Shown here: in pieces, positions 1-6,810 of the stretch
Layout: each line of letters begins with the position of its first letter
Numbering within the stretch: position 1 is the stretch's first letter
From: CALZFJ01 sp051878575
Lineage (GTDB): Bacteria; Bacteroidota; Bacteroidia; Bacteroidales; Muribaculaceae
Assembly (NCBI GenBank): GCA_051878575.1
Contig: JBJEKJ010000003.1
Location: forward strand, 1-19,581
Direction of reading: 5' to 3'
Length of the DNA stretch: 19,581 nt
Notes under the pieces: generated by a model
The model's input: only the letters and a program-made list of their open reading frames with translations
Told to the model about the DNA's origin: nothing
The model's database searches: none
Position numbers and translations under genes: made by a program

Positions 1-94
1 AGCGCAATCCAACTCCCGACTTCAACGAAAGTTCTTCTTGCGTCAGATTATATTGCTTGCGCAACATTTTGACCGTAGTAGAAAGATTGTTCAT
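1..94 (-). CDS. HipB/Y4mF-type XRE antitoxin, N-terminal fragment (cut by window edge)
   Basis: Reading leftwards from an ATG at 92-94, the frame stays open to the window edge and encodes about 31 residues starting MNNLSTTVKMLRKQYNLTQ, followed by EELSLKSGVGLR. The phrase LTQEELSLKSGVGLR is the helix-turn-helix opening of HipB-like (Y4mF family) antitoxins, which usually continue with a FIxxLExGK segment. In that family the protein binds and neutralises a HipA-type kinase toxin encoded next to it and represses its own promoter. A HipA partner would lie outside the window to the left, so toxin pairing is an inference. Three dyad operators and a -7 box sit directly upstream and fit autoregulation. 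Too short for the ordinary ORF cutoff because it is truncated. Confidence 0.75.
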   Translation of the reverse strand, partial: MNNLSTTVKMLRKQYNLTQEELSLKSGVGLR

Positions 95-106
95 AGCATC
101 ACATTT

Positions 107-206
107 TATACCTTTTCGGGTACAAAGTTAATATAAAATTTCTATATTATATCAGAATGGGTATAATTTATTGTTATACTACTGCGATTATATCATATAG
201 GGTATA
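107..206 (-). promoter_or_regulatory. Triple 18-bp operator array upstream of the hipB-like gene
   Basis: Three 18-bp imperfect dyads lie at 107-124, 148-165 and 189-206. Each fits TATAYC-N5-GGGTAYA, that is half-sites TATAYC and GGTAYA around a 6-bp centre. Start-to-start spacing is 41 bp both times, close to four helical turns, so all three face the same side of DNA. Operators 2 and 3 share a longer right half (GGGTATAATTTA). E. coli HipB sites are also 18 bp (TATCC-N8-GGATA), which supports, but does not prove, that the HipB-like protein binds here. Confidence 0.65.
123..130 (-). promoter_or_regulatory. -7 box for the hipB-like gene
   Basis: On the minus strand this reads TAACTTTG, a match to the Bacteroidetes -7 consensus TAnnTTTG. 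It touches operator 1 (107-124). The expected -33 region falls inside operator 2 (148-165), so bound protein would cover both the start site and the -33 element. A clear TTG at -33 is not visible. Confidence 0.55.
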
Positions 207-361
207 ATTTAAGGGGGGATTGAGGTGTTAATATTAAGACTGACAACAAGTAAAAGCATATAGTTTTACACTTTTCCAAGCGAATCAAACGTGAATCCCA
301 CAAAAGTCTTCCGGCCTTATGTCCGTTTTTAGACGTGAAAATCATGAAATAAGTAAATAGT

Positions 362-418
362 GGGAAAAAAGCGGAAATATGTGGGAAAAGAGGCGAAAGA
401 GGCGCGAAAGTTTGGAAA
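362..418 (+). repeat. Helically phased GGGAAA-like repeat array
   Basis: Six related hexamers occur at 362 (GGGAAA), 372 (CGGAAA), 383 (GGGAAA), 393 (GCGAAA), 404 (GCGAAA) and 413 (TGGAAA). Spacings are 10, 11, 10, 11 and 9 bp, about one helical turn each. The last unit overlaps the -33 box of the promoter that follows. The pattern resembles the 10-bp-period GTGGG arrays bound by MraZ, but only two units carry TGGGA, so the identity of any binding protein is open. Confidence 0.5.
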
Positions 419-442
419 ATTGACGTGGAGGTGCTATATTTG
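411..442 (+). promoter_or_regulatory. Bacteroidetes-type promoter for the AAA+ gene
   Basis: TTTG at 411-414 and TATATTTG at 435-442 are separated by 20 bp, matching the Bacteroidetes primary sigma layout (TTTG, 19-21 bp, TAnnTTTG). The transcript should start near 449, giving a leader of about 330 nt before the AAA+ start codon at 781. No other plus-strand gene lies between. Confidence 0.7.
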
Positions 443-780
443 CGGCGATAGTTGTAAAATCTATTCCGCGGAGCGGCCGGGCAATGTCGCTCGTAAGAAG
501 TGTAAAAGAGGCATTAATGCCGCTAAAATCAAGGAGTTATATTATGATTAATTCAAAGAGCACCAGTATCTATCAGCGAGAAGTCGCCGTGCTGCGATGT
601 TGACTCTCTATGTCGATATCAAAGCATATTTGTGTGATTCCACACGCCGATAGTCATTACTGTGTTCTTTGACATGCTGGCTGCATCGCTCCTGCATTTC
701 GCATTGCCGTGCAATGTGATTCGGGCAGGGAGATGCCATTTTTTTATCCAAATTTTCAATAACTCCAAAATTTTACAACT
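443..780 (+). other. Long untranslated leader of the AAA+ gene
   Basis: This stretch contains no convincing long gene. It holds the 19-codon ORF at 544-603, a small hairpin GTGTG-ATTC-CACAC at 632-645, another, CATTG-CCGTG-CAATG, at 702-716, and a weak GGCA/TGCC stem at 724-737 followed by a T-run at 739-745 that could act as a weak attenuator. No Shine-Dalgarno precedes the ATG at 781, which is normal for Bacteroidetes. None of these structures is strong alone. Confidence 0.4.
544..603 (+). CDS. Possible 19-codon leader peptide
   Basis: An ATG at 544 is preceded by AAGGAG at 531-536, seven bases away, the clearest Shine-Dalgarno match seen in the window. It opens a 19-codon frame, MINSKSTSIYQREVAVLRC, ended by TGA at 601-603. 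It lies inside the predicted leader of the AAA+ transcript. The peptide has no run of one amino acid that would mark classical attenuation. I do not recognise it. It may equally be a chance ORF or a gene remnant. Confidence 0.3.
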   Translation: MINSKSTSIYQREVAVLRC

Positions 781-3003
781 ATGAAGAGAAAAAAGATTTA
801 CGATACCGAGAATAATTCCAACGATTTTATGAAGCGGACGTTCGACGATGTGCTGTCGCCGACAGGATGTAATGCTCATGATACCGACACCGATGATGCC
901 GGGGAAGTGGCGATGCCTAAGCCGCTATCGGTGAGAAAATGCTTGTTGCATCGCATAGGCAATAAGTTGAGCGACAAGAAAATAAGTGTTGAGCTCTATT
1001 TCGACCGAAATGTCGATGCCGACGACGAAATCACTATCGCATGCTCTACGGCCGATTATCTGCCGATGTGCGAGAGCGGCAGCTACGACGTCCAAACCTT
1101 CGCCGGCAGGCCATACGTGAGGATAAGAGTCGACTCAAGCTACATCTGGCTGCCCGACGAATATCGCATAGTGGTGTTCAGCGACATGAAGCCTGTCGAC
1201 TCCTTCGCCTTTGCCTTCGACGGTGTGAAATTCACCCTTTGCGAGCATCACCGCGTGGATGCGCACAGCGAGGAGTATGTGATTGCCAATGCAGGGTTCA
1301 ACGGGACCTGTTGGCGGATGATACGCTCCATACCGGGTGTGAGCGGAATGTTGCGAAAGCTCATAGCACATTGCCGGATGAACGTGGTGAACCGATGGCG
1401 CGGCGACAGCTGCTTGTGCGACTTGCCCCACAACAGGCACTATATAGTTGTCGATAGTCAGAGGCTTTTCTGCTCTTTGTTGCCCGGGTTGGCGTGCGCC
1501 GACTACTCGATACGCACAATCGACTGCAATGAGGCGTTGGAGCCTCGCTCGGCCAATGAGGAGGCTTTTGATTACAGCGATATCACATCTTGCCGCGGCA
1601 AGGCAATACACCTGAGGAACATAGCTGCTCTCAGCGCCAATGCGGTGAATCCATTGATGAATAAGCTGCTCAACTCGCTGATGACTGTCGACAACGAGTG
1701 GTCGCTGATAATCGACGGCTCGCGCAGGGAGGTTGACGACTTGCTCCGTTCCTATCCCGCACTGAAAGACTATATCGCCGATGATCATATTTTGTGTGCC
1801 GACAAGCCAAAGCGCAACGAGATAGTGCATTATATGGAATCGTGCCTTAAGTTGATGGAATATGAGCTTACCGACAAGGCCTACGAGCGTGTGTGCGAGA
1901 TTGTCGACCGTGACTATGCCGCAATGTCGCTCTGCCGCGACTTGTCGGACAACATTCGCCGTGAGATGCGCCGCGTGGTGCCGGCAAATTTCAGCCGCCG
2001 CGTGCTCGACGCACATTCCGACACTCCTTCGGCCGACACCCTGAAGACTATTGTGCCATCCGACCTCGACGGACTGCAATTCGTTCCCGTCGGGGATGAA
2101 TACTTCGAGTGTCTCGACGAGCTTAACCGCCTTGTGGGGCTAAGCGAGCTTAAGAGCTCCCTCGCCACCGAGCTCAACAAGGTGCGATTCTTGGAGATGC
2201 GGCGCAGTGCCGGACTGCGCAACATCGAGGCCTCGCCTCACCATATTGTTTTTACGGGAAATCCCGGCACCGGGAAAACCACTGTGGCAAAGATGATAGG
2301 ACGCATCTACCACTCGCTTGGGCTGCTGTCGAAGGGCGAGGTGATAGTCACCGAGCGCACGAAGCTCGTGGGGCAATATATTGGCGAGACCGAGAAAAAT
2401 ATGGCGGCCGTGCTTGAGCGGGCGCTGGGCAACGTGCTTTTCATCGACGAGGCTTACACGCTCTATAACGGTTCCGACGACCGAAAGGATTTCGGAATGC
2501 GCGTTATCGAGTCGCTGCTCACGGTGCTCTCGCAGCCAAATCCCGACATGATAGTGGTGCTTGCCGGCTATGAGCGGGAGATGACACAAATGCTTGAGTC
2601 GAATCCGGGCCTGAAGGGGCGGTTCCCAAACCACTTCTATTTTCCCGACTATGATGCCGATGAGCTCACCATGATAGCGCTCAGGATGCTTGCCGAGCAG
2701 GATTATATGCTCGATGAATGTGCCTGCATGCGTCTGCGCCGCGTCGTAGCCGATGAGGTGTCCCGAAAAGACCGTTATTTCAGCAATGCGCGCTGGATCA
2801 AGAATTTTATCGACGGAGGCGTGGTTCCGGCAATGGCAGGTCGCATCTCGGCCCTGATGCGAGGCGGAGTAGCCATAGCCGATACCGACATCCTGCGTCG
2901 CATCGTAGCAGCCGACATTGATGCCGCCGCCAAGAGCCTTATTGGGCGTCATTCGGCATCAGAATCGGCATCCGACCGCCGTAGGGTGGGATTTATTGCC
3001 TGA
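781..3003 (+). CDS. CbbX/SpoVK-type AAA+ ATPase with a degenerate first AAA module
   Basis: The 740-aa protein has a complete C-terminal AAA+ domain of the CbbX/SpoVK type (about residues 445-700): Walker A GNPGTGKTT at 493-501, Walker B NVLFIDEAY at 551-559, sensor region MIVVLAGYERE at 590-600, and an arginine finger in NPGLKGRF (R614). Members are ring-forming remodelling ATPases; the substrate here is unknown. Residues about 30-150 look like a beta-rich domain I cannot name. Residues 273-390 appear to repeat the second half of the AAA fold: GKAIHLRN (273-280) sits where Walker B should be, WSLIIDGSRRE (307-317) mirrors VVLAGYERE, and ALKDYI (327-332) mirrors GLKGRF. The acidic Walker B pair and the arginine finger are missing, so this module should not hydrolyse ATP. 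There is no signal peptide or membrane segment, so it is likely cytoplasmic. It is a single-gene unit, convergent with rnhA. The start ATG at 781 gives a lysine-rich N-terminus. Confidence 0.85.
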   Translation: MKRKKIYDTENNSNDFMKRTFDDVLSPTGCNAHDTDTDDAGEVAMPKPLSVRKCLLHRIGNKLSDKKISVELYFDRNVDADDEITIACSTADYLPMCESGSYDVQTFAGRPYVRIRVDSSYIWLPDEYRIVVFSDMKPVDSFAFAFDGVKFTLCEHHRVDAHSEEYVIANAGFNGTCWRMIRSIPGVSGMLRKLIAHCRMNVVNRWRGDSCLCDLPHNRHYIVVDSQRLFCSLLPGLACADYSIRTIDCNEALEPRSANEEAFDYSDITSCRGKAIHLRNIAALSANAVNPLMNKLLNSLMTVDNEWSLIIDGSRREVDDLLRSYPALKDYIADDHILCADKPKRNEIVHYMESCLKLMEYELTDKAYERVCEIVDRDYAAMSLCRDLSDNIRREMRRVVPANFSRRVLDAHSDTPSADTLKTIVPSDLDGLQFVPVGDEYFECLDELNRLVGLSELKSSLATELNKVRFLEMRRSAGLRNIEASPHHIVFTGNPGTGKTTVAKMIGRIYHSLGLLSKGEVIVTERTKLVGQYIGETEKNMAAVLERALGNVLFIDEAYTLYNGSDDRKDFGMRVIESLLTVLSQPNPDMIVVLAGYEREMTQMLESNPGLKGRFPNHFYFPDYDADELTMIALRMLAEQDYMLDECACMRLRRVVADEVSRKDRYFSNARWIKNFIDGGVVPAMAGRISALMRGGVAIADTDILRRIVAADIDAAAKSLIGRHSASESASDRRRVGFIA

Positions 3004-3043
3004 TATGCCGTGCTATGCGGGCAATGTGCCGTGAGAGTGCCGG

Positions 3044-3688
3044 CTACTTCCTGCCGAAATCGGCGGGAATCTCGCCCCATTCCTCTGTGTTCCACTTTAT
3101 GATACGGTTGGATATGGTGTTGCCTTGCAGCCACGCCTCGGCTCGGCGCACAATCTGCATCAAGGCGGCATTCTTGGCGTTTGGGGCAAGTTTCGACTTG
3201 CATTTGCGGTCGCGCACCCAAGCCATTCCCGTGCGGCTGTCGCTGTAGATGGGTGTGGTGGTGTCGCCCCTCTGCCGCAGCAATGCAAGGGCGTGGACTA
3301 TGGCAAGAAACTCGCCTATATTGTTGGTCGCGTGAGGAAATGGCCCCTTGCGGAAAATCTCCTCGCCGGTACGCACCGACACTCCGCGATACTCCATCAC
3401 GCCCGGATTGCCGCTGCAAGCCGCGTCGACGGCAATGCTGTCGACGATAATTTCGGGGAATGCCTCGAAATTCACTATGTGCCGGTTGGCGTTGGCTATG
3501 CTGCGCAATATCGCCATCTCGCCCTCCTGATCGCCTCGCAGGGCCATTATTGCCTCCTCGCGCGACTTGAAGCCCTTATATCGGGCGCCGGGAAAGTTCA
3601 TCACCTGCTGCTTGCAGTCTTCCCACGTCTCGTAGATCCCGGGGTTGTTGCCTACCCACACCACATACCATTTGTAATTATTGGCCAT
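3044..3688 (-). CDS. rnhA: Ribonuclease HI with N-terminal hybrid-binding (viroplasmin-like) domain
   Basis: This 214-aa enzyme cleaves the RNA strand of RNA-DNA hybrids. Residues 5-50 form the hybrid-binding domain (KWYVVWVGNNPGIYETWEDC, then GARYKGFKSREEA). The catalytic domain has D88 in VDAACSGNPG, E126 in NNIGEFLAI, D150 in YSDSRTG and D210 in the closing IPADFGRK. This is the Bacillus halodurans-type RNase H1 layout with the four acidic metal-binding residues kept. I chose the ATG at 3688, so the protein begins MANNYKWYV; a longer frame to 3730 would add 14 residues with no family match and run into the upstream terminator stem. It lies 86 bp beyond the GHL10 gene across a strong terminator, and I see no TAnnTTTG box in that gap. 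It converges with the AAA+ gene, with 40 bp between stops. Confidence 0.92.
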   Translation of the reverse strand: MANNYKWYVVWVGNNPGIYETWEDCKQQVMNFPGARYKGFKSREEAIMALRGDQEGEMAILRSIANANRHIVNFEAFPEIIVDSIAVDAACSGNPGVMEYRGVSVRTGEEIFRKGPFPHATNNIGEFLAIVHALALLRQRGDTTTPIYSDSRTGMAWVRDRKCKSKLAPNAKNAALMQIVRRAEAWLQGNTISNRIIKWNTEEWGEIPADFGRK

Positions 3689-3723
3689 AAAACCGGTAGT
3701 TATGATTCTTTTAACAACAAAAC

Positions 3724-3757
3724 GGCGCAAGATGCCTTTTCCGTAACATCTTGCGCC
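3724..3757 (-). terminator. Intrinsic terminator of the GHL10 gene
   Basis: A perfect 11-bp inverted repeat, GGCGCAAGATG at 3724-3734 and CATCTTGCGCC at 3747-3757, encloses a 12-nt loop. On the minus strand the stem is followed by a T-rich tail (GTTTTGTTGTT), and it begins 18 bp after the GHL10 stop codon. Confidence 0.85.
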
Positions 3758-3774
3758 AATACTATGATTATGAA

Positions 3775-6513
3775 TTATCTGACAAATTTGAATGTCTTCG
3801 TAGTGCCGTTGCTGTCTACGGTGATTATATGCATTCCGGCTGCAAGACCGTCGAGCGGTATCTCAATGTTGCCGCCGGCACCCTCGTAGAGCACCTCCTC
3901 GGTGGTTCCAAGCATCGACACTGCCTTAACTGCTACTGTCGAGCCCTCGGGAGCGCTGATTATCACACGCGGAGCGCTTCCGTTCACTATGCGGGCGTCG
4001 GTTGTTGCCGCGATACCGCCCACACCACTCTGCTCGGCGCTGTAGACGAAGCTCACCGGCGTGCAGTAGTCGGTAGATAGCGCATTGCGCTCAGCATCGA
4101 GGTACGACACTTTCGCACGCACATAGTAGGTATTTCCGGCAGTAAGCGTAGCACTGCCGAGCTTTATCTCCGATGCGGTCACCGACGATGTGAAAGCATA
4201 TTCGGGAGTAGTCTCCACATAGCGTGTGCGGCCCCATGTGGTAGCCGATGTCGAGACCTCGAATGTCACTTTGTCGATGGCCTGTTGCGGAACCACGGCG
4301 AGAATCTCGTCGGCATACAGCGTGGCTCCGTCGCCTCCGGGGCATGCAAGCACCGGAACGTCGGCAACTAAAGCGTCGGTGGTAAAAGCGTTGGTGCGGG
4401 AATACTTGCCGTTCACTCGCACTCGGATGTAGTAGGTGGTTATCGGGTGCAGCGTGTAGGCCGGAATGTCGATGCTTCCGTCGGCCGCCTCACCCGAGAA
4501 CACCACATCGGTGAAATCGGCGTCGGTTGCCACCTCAAGAAGCGCGTTGGTGGTGCCGTCGGAGAGGTTCCATTTTGCGGTGAACGCCGGGCTCACGGCT
4601 ATGGAGCCATCGGTGGGATACGTCACTGAGAGAATCATGGGCGTGAACGATCCGATAGCCGATTCGCCGTCGTTGTAGCCTGTGGCGCAGGCATTCACGC
4701 GCCAGTAGGTCTTAACGTCGTTGTTGAGATAGTCGATAAACGCTTCCGACGACATTGAGGTGCCGGTGGTGCGAATCGTCTTCACAAGGTTCTTCATCGC
4801 GGCATCGGTGGCAAACTGCACATCGTAGACCTCGGCCTTGTCGACAGCGGTCCACGCAATCTCGAATGGATCGAGCACCGACGCTCCATTGGCGGGCGAG
4901 GTGAGAGTGGGAGCCGGCAGAGTCTCGGTGTAGGTGCTGTGGTAGAAAGTAGGATCATACTCGTTACCTACGCGGTCGAGCACGCACACTGCATATTTGT
5001 AGCCCACGCGCAATTCCTCGGGAATAACGAATGAGCTGGTGTAGGTGACGCCTGCAAGATACTCGGCGTTGCATGCGAACTCGGTGTCGCTCACATAGCT
5101 TGGAATGGCATACACCGTGTAGCGCACATTGTCGTAGGCGTCCCACGACAGGGTGTTGTCGGCAAAGGTAAGATTCTTGATGGCGCCCGGGTTGTTGCCC
5201 GTCTTCCACGCCATAGGCGGCACTGTGGCCTTGTGAGCGAATACCGTGCGCTTCAGGAAGTGAGCGAACGATTCCTTTGCTCCGATGCGATACAGATATT
5301 TGCATGAGTAGAAAATTGAGCCCGGCGCACCGTCGAGCGAGCTTGTGCGGTTGATTTCTATCTCATTGGCAAATTCCGAGTAGCTTGTGCTGTTAGGCCC
5401 GCTTGCCTTAGCCGATATCAGGCTGCGCTCCATTCCCGTGGCAGGAATGTTGCTTGTCGAAAGGAGCGAGCTTATGGAGTGCGACGAGTAGAAGTGGCGT
5501 CCGAATTTGTTGGCCACCTCGCTCCACCAGGGAGCAATCTTGGCGTAGTCGGTGGTATTGCCTATTGTCCAATATATTTGCGGCGAGATGAAGTCGATGC
5601 TGCGGTCGTTGAGCCATGCGATAGGGTCGGAGTAGATTCCGTTGTACTGCCAGTCGCTGCCCGACGGGCATGGGTCGATGCCATATTTTGCAGCCACAGT
5701 GCCGCTTGTGCAGGCCACTCCGGCGGGTGATATGCCGAATCGCACCCAGGGCTTCACCTCCTGAATCATGTTGTAGACCGATTTCACCATGCGGTTCACG
5801 TTGTCGCGGCGCCAGTCGGCCTGCGATAGCGTTCCGCCGGCCGCCTTGTAGGCATTATAGAGGTCTGCGTCTTGACTGTTGAGAGTCCCTTGCAGATAGA
5901 AATAGTCGTCGTAGAGTATTCCGTCGACGTCGTAGTTGGTCACTATCTCACGGCACACATCGGTGATGCGCTGTATCACCTCCTCCTTTCCGGGGTTGAG
6001 TATTGAGGCTCCGTTCACGTCGAGCAGCCAATCGGGATGATTCTTGCGGTAGTTGGTGGGATCGTCATCCCATTGGCCCACCACGCTCTCATAGCGGTAG
6101 GGATTTATCCACGCATGGCACTCCATGCCGCGCTTGTGGCACTCCTCCACCACAAAAGCCAACGGGTCGTAGCCCGGGTCCATACCTCGTGTCGACACAA
6201 GATCGCTCGACCATGGCTCGAACGACGACTTGTACATGGCGTCGGAGCGGCTTCGCACCTGAAAGTTTATGGCGTTCATGTTGTTGGCGGCCAAAGAGTC
6301 GAGAAGTGTGATCATCTCCTTCTTTTGAGCCTCAATCTGAGTGGTGTTTCCGGTTTTTGTGATCACCGTCTGAGGCCAGTCGAGGCGCCACACGGTGGCT
6401 ACCCAAGCAGAGCGCATCTCATGTTTGGGCGTAGAGTAGACAGTTGCTGATAATTGCGTTGAGCATGCCAAAATAGCGGCTAAAGCTGCAAAGCAGTGAG
6501 ATAGTAATTTCAT
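3775..6513 (-). CDS. Secreted GHL10-family glycosidase-like protein with FN3-like repeats and T9SS sorting domain
   Basis: The 912-aa protein opens with a signal peptide (about residues 1-23, MKLLSHCFAALAAILACS then a cut near LSA). Residues 30-410 are a glycosyl-hydrolase-like 10 (GHL10, DUF187) TIM-barrel, shown by RSAWVATVWRLDWP (35-47), NFQVRSRSDAMY (83-94), HAWINPYR (133-140), LNPGKEEV (172-179) and VDGILYDDYF (196-205), the last with the acidic residues expected at the active site. E. coli DigH (YddW) of this family cuts denuded peptidoglycan glycan strands, so septal or external peptidoglycan is a reasonable but unproven substrate. From about 430 to 840 follow beta-sandwich segments with fibronectin-III-like phrases (LTSPANGASV, YPTDGSIAVSP). 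The last 60 or so residues, ending LAAGMHIITVDSNGTTKTFKFVR-like, are a T9SS type A sorting domain. The start ATG at 6513 is fixed by the signal peptide. Confidence 0.88.
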   Translation of the reverse strand: MKLLSHCFAALAAILACSTQLSATVYSTPKHEMRSAWVATVWRLDWPQTVITKTGNTTQIEAQKKEMITLLDSLAANNMNAINFQVRSRSDAMYKSSFEPWSSDLVSTRGMDPGYDPLAFVVEECHKRGMECHAWINPYRYESVVGQWDDDPTNYRKNHPDWLLDVNGASILNPGKEEVIQRITDVCREIVTNYDVDGILYDDYFYLQGTLNSQDADLYNAYKAAGGTLSQADWRRDNVNRMVKSVYNMIQEVKPWVRFGISPAGVACTSGTVAAKYGIDPCPSGSDWQYNGIYSDPIAWLNDRSIDFISPQIYWTIGNTTDYAKIAPWWSEVANKFGRHFYSSHSISSLLSTSNIPATGMERSLISAKASGPNSTSYSEFANEIEINRTSSLDGAPGSIFYSCKYLYRIGAKESFAHFLKRTVFAHKATVPPMAWKTGNNPGAIKNLTFADNTLSWDAYDNVRYTVYAIPSYVSDTEFACNAEYLAGVTYTSSFVIPEELRVGYKYAVCVLDRVGNEYDPTFYHSTYTETLPAPTLTSPANGASVLDPFEIAWTAVDKAEVYDVQFATDAAMKNLVKTIRTTGTSMSSEAFIDYLNNDVKTYWRVNACATGYNDGESAIGSFTPMILSVTYPTDGSIAVSPAFTAKWNLSDGTTNALLEVATDADFTDVVFSGEAADGSIDIPAYTLHPITTYYIRVRVNGKYSRTNAFTTDALVADVPVLACPGGDGATLYADEILAVVPQQAIDKVTFEVSTSATTWGRTRYVETTPEYAFTSSVTASEIKLGSATLTAGNTYYVRAKVSYLDAERNALSTDYCTPVSFVYSAEQSGVGGIAATTDARIVNGSAPRVIISAPEGSTVAVKAVSMLGTTEEVLYEGAGGNIEIPLDGLAAGMHIITVDSNGTTKTFKFVR

Positions 6514-6551
6514 TAAATATTGTGTTTAGTTAATAATCAGCTAATTATTTG

Positions 6552-6559
6552 CAAATATA
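6552..6559 (-). promoter_or_regulatory. -7 box for the GHL10 gene
   Basis: The minus strand reads TATATTTG, an exact TAnnTTTG match 38 bp before the start codon at 6513. No good TTG is visible at the expected -33 distance. Confidence 0.55.
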
Positions 6560-6684
6560 ATAGATAATTCCTAAAACTGCACTACTATTTATCGACTAAA
6601 AAATGCAAAATATCGTATAAGATTCAAAAATAGCTTAAAAATAGAGTCTTAATTGGCGTTGTCGCGGCATTTCGGTGAGGGGCC

Positions 6685-6770
6685 TACACGGCAATCCCAT
6701 CGAGAATCAGTGCATGAGCTATCACGTGTGATAAAGATTGGTTTGGAATTCTCAATGGGACTGCAATGTA
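6685..6770 (-). terminator. Long 3' hairpin downstream of the outer-membrane barrel gene
   Basis: Arms 6691-6707 (GCAATCCCATCGAGAAT) and 6748-6764 (ATTCTCAATGGGACTGC) pair at 15 of 17 positions. Both exceptions become G-U pairs only in minus-strand RNA. Beyond a short internal loop, TACA (6685-6688) pairs with TGTA (6767-6770). The 40-nt loop holds a nested ATCAC-GT-GTGAT hairpin (6721-6732). It begins about 40 bp after the barrel gene stop. There is no immediate U-tract, so it may be an mRNA-stabilising 3' structure rather than a plain terminator. Confidence 0.55.
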
Positions 6771-6810
6771 ACCCAAATTCAATTATTCAATTATTAATAA
6801 ACCGATATAA

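Noticed and set aside
360..551. Plus-strand 63-codon frame with CYICGDSC-like cysteines
   Set aside because: It starts at GTG and runs through the phased repeat array and the -33/-7 promoter elements. The lysine-rich start simply translates the GGGAAA repeats.
632..645. GTGTG-ATTC-CACAC mini-hairpin as a regulatory site
   Set aside because: A 5-bp stem is too short to stand alone; recorded only within the leader description.
619..879. Minus-strand 86-codon frame
   Set aside because: It overlaps the start of the AAA+ gene on the opposite strand and resembles no family I know.
1135..2079. Long antisense frame inside the AAA+ gene (and similar antisense frames in der and the AraC gene)
   Set aside because: These mirror G/C-rich codon usage of the real genes opposite and have no domain or start signal.
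3004..3043. Possible bidirectional terminator between the convergent AAA+ and rnhA genes
   Set aside because: Only a short GGCA/TGCC pairing is visible, without a U-tract on either strand.
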